Below, one piece after another: positions 43,432 through 45,762 of a DNA stretch of 45,762 nucleotides. The stretch spans positions 1 to 45,762 of the forward strand of contig JAICZH010000015.1 in assembly GCA_025933775.1 (NCBI GenBank), given 5' to 3'. This DNA is from Chitinophagaceae bacterium (GTDB lineage Bacteria; Bacteroidota; Bacteroidia; Chitinophagales; Chitinophagaceae). The translations under genes and the position numbers were made by a program. The notes under the pieces are model-generated. The model was given only the letters and a program-made list of their open reading frames with translations. It was not told the DNA's origin and searched no databases. The first letter of the stretch is position 1. Every line of letters starts with the position of its first letter.

Positions 43432-43439
43432 TAAATTTG
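43432..43439 (+). promoter_or_regulatory. Predicted -7 box of the TlpA-like gene
   Basis: TAAATTTG matches TAnnTTTG 17 nt before the start codon; TTTG at 43412-43415 lies only 16 nt upstream, closer than usual. Confidence 0.45.
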
Positions 43440-43456
43440 TTACTCAATAAAAAATC

Positions 43457-44515
43457 ATGAAAAAAATATGTATACTTTTTGTGGCGATTCCTTTTTTAAG
43501 TTTTTCACAAACAAAAAAGAAGGCTGAAATACCCGCCGATAAAGGCTTTACAATTACGGGAAATGTAACTGGATTTGCAGATGGCACTTCGGTTTCTTTT
43601 TTAAACGATCAAACCGGGCAGCCTGAAAAACAAACAACTATTGAAAAAGGAAAGTTTGTTATTAAAGGAGAAATGCCTCAGCCGTATTTTAAAGTTTTAA
43701 TTTTTAATGATCAGCCGCCTGCGGTTCCTATATTTTTGGATAACAGTAATATAAAAATAAAAGGCGATAAAAATGCATTGGATCAACTTTCCATTACAGG
43801 TTCTCCTTCGCATGATCAGTACATGGAATATACCAATGCACTCAAGCCTTATGAAAAAATATTTGGAGATAATGCCGTGTATGATTCCGATGCAACAAAT
43901 GCTGTAAAAAAAATAAGTACAGATTTTGTAAAAAAACATCCCGGCTCGTACGTAGCGCCGCTGGCAATTATACGACTGATACAGGTAAGTGAAGATGGCG
44001 CAAAGACAGAAGAATTATATAAGCTGATGAATGCACCCGTTCAACAGAGCGCTTTAGGTCAATATGCCAATCAGCAAATACAACTATCGAAAATAAATCC
44101 GATCGGTTCTGTTGTAAAAGATTTTTCGCAAAATGATACTGCAGGTAATCCGGTAAAAATTTCTTCTTTCAGAGGTAAATATGTATTGCTTGATTTTTGG
44201 GCAAGCTGGTGCAGGCCGTGCCGTATGGAAAATCCGAATGTTGTGGCAGCATATAATAAATTTCATGATAAAAATTTTACCATTCTGAGTGTATCACTCG
44301 ATCAGGCAAAACCTTCATGGATAGATGCAATTAAAATGGATGGATTAAATTGGAATCATGTAAGCGACCTGAAAGGGTGGAATAATGAAGTGGCTGCACT
44401 TTTTCACATTACACAAATACCGCAAAATCTTTTAATTGATCCTGATGGAAAAATTATTGCAAAGAATTTAAGAGGACCTGTTCTGGAAAATAAATTGAAT
44501 CAGATTTTCAAATAA
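43457..44515 (+). CDS. Exported TlpA-like thiol-disulfide protein with DUF4369-type N-terminus
   Basis: A 352-residue exported protein. After a signal peptide (about 1-18, SLSFS-Q type: ...FLSFSQ) comes a DUF4369-like beta domain (about 30-125) with FTITGNVTGFADGTSVSFL and a helical middle. A thioredoxin-fold domain (about 218-352) follows, with the redox pair C252/C255 in FWASWCRPCRMENP and the cis-Pro loop ITQIPQNLLIDPDG. This layout is common in Bacteroidota periplasmic thiol reductases/peroxiredoxin-like proteins. The substrate is unknown. It lies after trpA but has its own promoter-like box and a good terminator. Confidence 0.87.
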   Translation: MKKICILFVAIPFLSFSQTKKKAEIPADKGFTITGNVTGFADGTSVSFLNDQTGQPEKQTTIEKGKFVIKGEMPQPYFKVLIFNDQPPAVPIFLDNSNIKIKGDKNALDQLSITGSPSHDQYMEYTNALKPYEKIFGDNAVYDSDATNAVKKISTDFVKKHPGSYVAPLAIIRLIQVSEDGAKTEELYKLMNAPVQQSALGQYANQQIQLSKINPIGSVVKDFSQNDTAGNPVKISSFRGKYVLLDFWASWCRPCRMENPNVVAAYNKFHDKNFTILSVSLDQAKPSWIDAIKMDGLNWNHVSDLKGWNNEVAALFHITQIPQNLLIDPDGKIIAKNLRGPVLENKLNQIFK

Positions 44516-44528
44516 ACGGCCTTCCAGA

Positions 44529-44551
44529 CCCCCTCGAGCGAGGGCTTTTTC
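44529..44551 (+). terminator. Terminator of the TlpA-like gene
   Basis: CCCTC and GAGGG pair around a 4-nt loop (44531-44544), followed by CTTTTT, 14 nt after the stop. This is a strong, GC-rich intrinsic terminator. Confidence 0.8.
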
Positions 44552-44571
44552 AGCAATATTTAAATTCGCAG

Positions 44572-45315
44572 CTATTTGTCAATTGAGCAATTTTCACATT
44601 GCAATTGTCTCTTATACATTTGCACTGCATTTTCCAAACCAAAATATAATGCATCACTGATTAGTGCATGGCCAATGGAAACTTCGAGCAGGCCAGTAAT
44701 ATTTTGCGAAAAATATTTTAAATTATGTAAATCAAGATCGTGGCCGGCATTGATTCCTAAGCCCAGCTCGTTTGCTTTTTTTGCAGCTAAAACATATTGT
44801 TGTATTGCTAATTGCTGATTGCCTATTGCATATTGCTTCGCATAATCTTCCGTGTATAATTCAATGCGATCAGTTCCGGTTTCTTTTGCTCCGATAATCA
44901 TTTCAACATCGGGATCAACGAATATGGATACACGAATATTTTCTTTTTTAAAAACAGAAATTATTTCAATTAAATACTCTTTATTTTTTTTTGTATCCCA
45001 TCCATGATCGGAAGTAAGTTGACCTTCTGCATCGGGAACGAGCGTTACCTGGTCGGGTTTATTGGCAAGCACAAGATCAACAAATTTTTGTTCTTTGGGA
45101 TTGCCTTCAATATTAAATTCGGTCGTGATAATCTTTTTGAGTTCATAAACATCTGCATAACGAATATGTCTTTCATCAGGCCTTGGATGAACTGTTATTC
45201 CATCTGCGCCAAAATTCTGGAGATCAATAGCAGCCTTTATTACATCCGGATTATTGCCACCGCGTGAATTGCGCAGCGTAGCAATTTTATTTATATTAAC
45301 GGAGAGTTTGGTCAT
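44572..45315 (-). CDS. pdxJ: Pyridoxine 5'-phosphate synthase
   Basis: Condenses 1-deoxyxylulose-5-phosphate with 3-amino-2-oxopropyl phosphate to pyridoxine phosphate. The 247-residue TIM-barrel product begins LSVNINKIATLRNSRGG and has DGITVHPRPDERHI, VTLVPDAEGQLTSDHGWD, GTDRIELYTEDYA and LGLGINAGHDLDLHNL, with the active-site residues in place. Between the last two, residues about 160-171 (AIGNQQLAIQQY) are encoded by an array of heptamers and are an unusual segment for the family. The frame is intact. It has its own promoter-like box. Confidence 0.94.
   Translation of the reverse strand: MTKLSVNINKIATLRNSRGGNNPDVIKAAIDLQNFGADGITVHPRPDERHIRYADVYELKKIITTEFNIEGNPKEQKFVDLVLANKPDQVTLVPDAEGQLTSDHGWDTKKNKEYLIEIISVFKKENIRVSIFVDPDVEMIIGAKETGTDRIELYTEDYAKQYAIGNQQLAIQQYVLAAKKANELGLGINAGHDLDLHNLKYFSQNITGLLEVSIGHALISDALYFGLENAVQMYKRQLQCENCSIDK
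44802..44836 (-). repeat. Five tandem heptamers inside pdxJ
   Basis: On the minus strand five successive 7-nt units all read GCAATNN, for example GCAATAG and GCAATCA. They encode a Gln/Asn/Ala-rich insertion in a surface region of PdxJ. This is the cleanest of the four arrays. Confidence 0.8.
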
Positions 45316-45362
45316 TATTTTTTTATAAATAAAAGAAAGGTTTAAAAAAATTATGTGTTAAA

Positions 45363-45370
45363 CAAAGTTA
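45363..45370 (-). promoter_or_regulatory. Predicted -7 box of pdxJ promoter
   Basis: On the minus strand TAACTTTG matches TAnnTTTG, 47 nt before the pdxJ start. No -33 box is visible at normal spacing. Confidence 0.4.
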
Positions 45371-45449
45371 TGTATGAATTTTGAAGTAGGGTTTTGATTT
45401 TATAATTGAATACAGAAAATGGTAACTATTAAATTTTAAATAAAACATT

Positions 45450-45497
45450 TCAACAATAAAACAATAAAAACAATTAATCAATTTATCAATTCAACAA
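45450..45497 (+). repeat. CAAT-rich array between pdxJ and the lipoprotein
   Basis: Six CAAT words recur at 8-9 nt steps, such as AAAACAAT, TTATCAAT and TCAACAAT. Its period differs from the heptamer arrays. The rest of the 373-nt gap (45316-45688) shows no gene, RNA or clear plus-strand promoter. Confidence 0.5.
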
Positions 45498-45688
45498 TGT
45501 AACTATTTAACCCATGATGCCGCGAAGCCATCGCAATTATTTTAGTAAAATGGATTGAAAAAGAGAAATAAGCACTTTCGTTAATAACATTTCACTTTAT
45601 CCTGAATAAAACTTATTTTAGTAATTGCTATCACTATTTCTCTCACCTGCAGTCCTCCCTTTTTTTTTAATTTTTAAAATAATAATTA

Positions 45689-45762
45689 ATGAAAAAAATT
45701 TCTTTTCTGTTAATGGTAACTGCCATTACTTTTTCCTGTAATAATTCGAAAAAACAGGAAGC
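45689..45762 (+). CDS. Lipoprotein, 5' end only
   Basis: From ATG 45689, 24 codons are visible before the window edge. They encode a lipoprotein signal: Lys-rich start, hydrophobic core and a lipobox FSC with the cysteine at residue 17, followed by NNSKKQEA. The function cannot be read from the signal peptide alone. The gene continues beyond the window. Confidence 0.6.
   Translation, partial: MKKISFLLMVTAITFSCNNSKKQE

Overview
The window looks like chromosomal DNA from a low-GC member of the Bacteroidota, most likely close to the Chitinophagaceae. The reasons are a SprA gliding/type IX secretion protein, a GLPGLI-like secreted protein, a short-lid adenylate kinase, promoters that read TAnnTTTG at -7 (with TTG or TTTG about 19-20 nt upstream where both boxes are visible), and start codons that generally lack a Shine-Dalgarno sequence. 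This placement is inferred from gene content; no database search was run.

Layout. 1-6.6 kb: cyanophycin synthetase, ribosomal protein L25, YidC, and two small exported proteins. 6.7-11.7 kb: a TPR protein, a ComA-like phosphosulfolactate synthase translationally coupled to shikimate dehydrogenase, a secreted transglutaminase-fold protein and adenylate kinase. 11.7-12.1 kb: decayed remains of a Doc-type toxin-antitoxin pair on the minus strand. 12.2-15.2 kb: a PaaZ-like aldehyde dehydrogenase/MaoC fusion and an enoyl-CoA hydratase. 15.2-18.7 kb (minus): four nucleotide-sugar genes (wlbB-like, wlbA-like, rfbB, rfbA). 18.7-24.7 kb: an ABC-F ATPase, a uracil-DNA-glycosylase-fold protein, recA, an NlpE-like lipoprotein, an orphan HsdR-N nuclease-fold protein and AMP nucleosidase. 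24.9-32.7 kb (minus): ruvA followed by the 2404-residue sprA. 32.9-36.5 kb: fabH, a flavin-reductase-like protein, the SRP RNA gene, a transaldolase-family aldolase and a small exported protein. 36.6-43.4 kb: a complete trpEGDCFBA operon. 43.4-45.76 kb: a TlpA-like thioredoxin, pdxJ (minus), and the first codons of a lipoprotein cut by the window edge.

The most striking regulatory structure is upstream of trpE. A 15-codon leader peptide with two adjacent Trp codons is followed by mutually exclusive hairpins, and the terminator stem and U-run end only a few bases before the trpE ATG. This is a textbook ribosome-stalling attenuator that would control all seven trp genes. Other notable points are the Doc relic, imperfect tandem heptamers (NNGCAAT and complement) at four places including inside two intact genes and across the SRP RNA promoter, a near-perfect 33-bp palindrome between trpB and trpA, and the coupling of comA with aroE. 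No tRNA, rRNA, CRISPR array, insertion sequence or prophage was seen.
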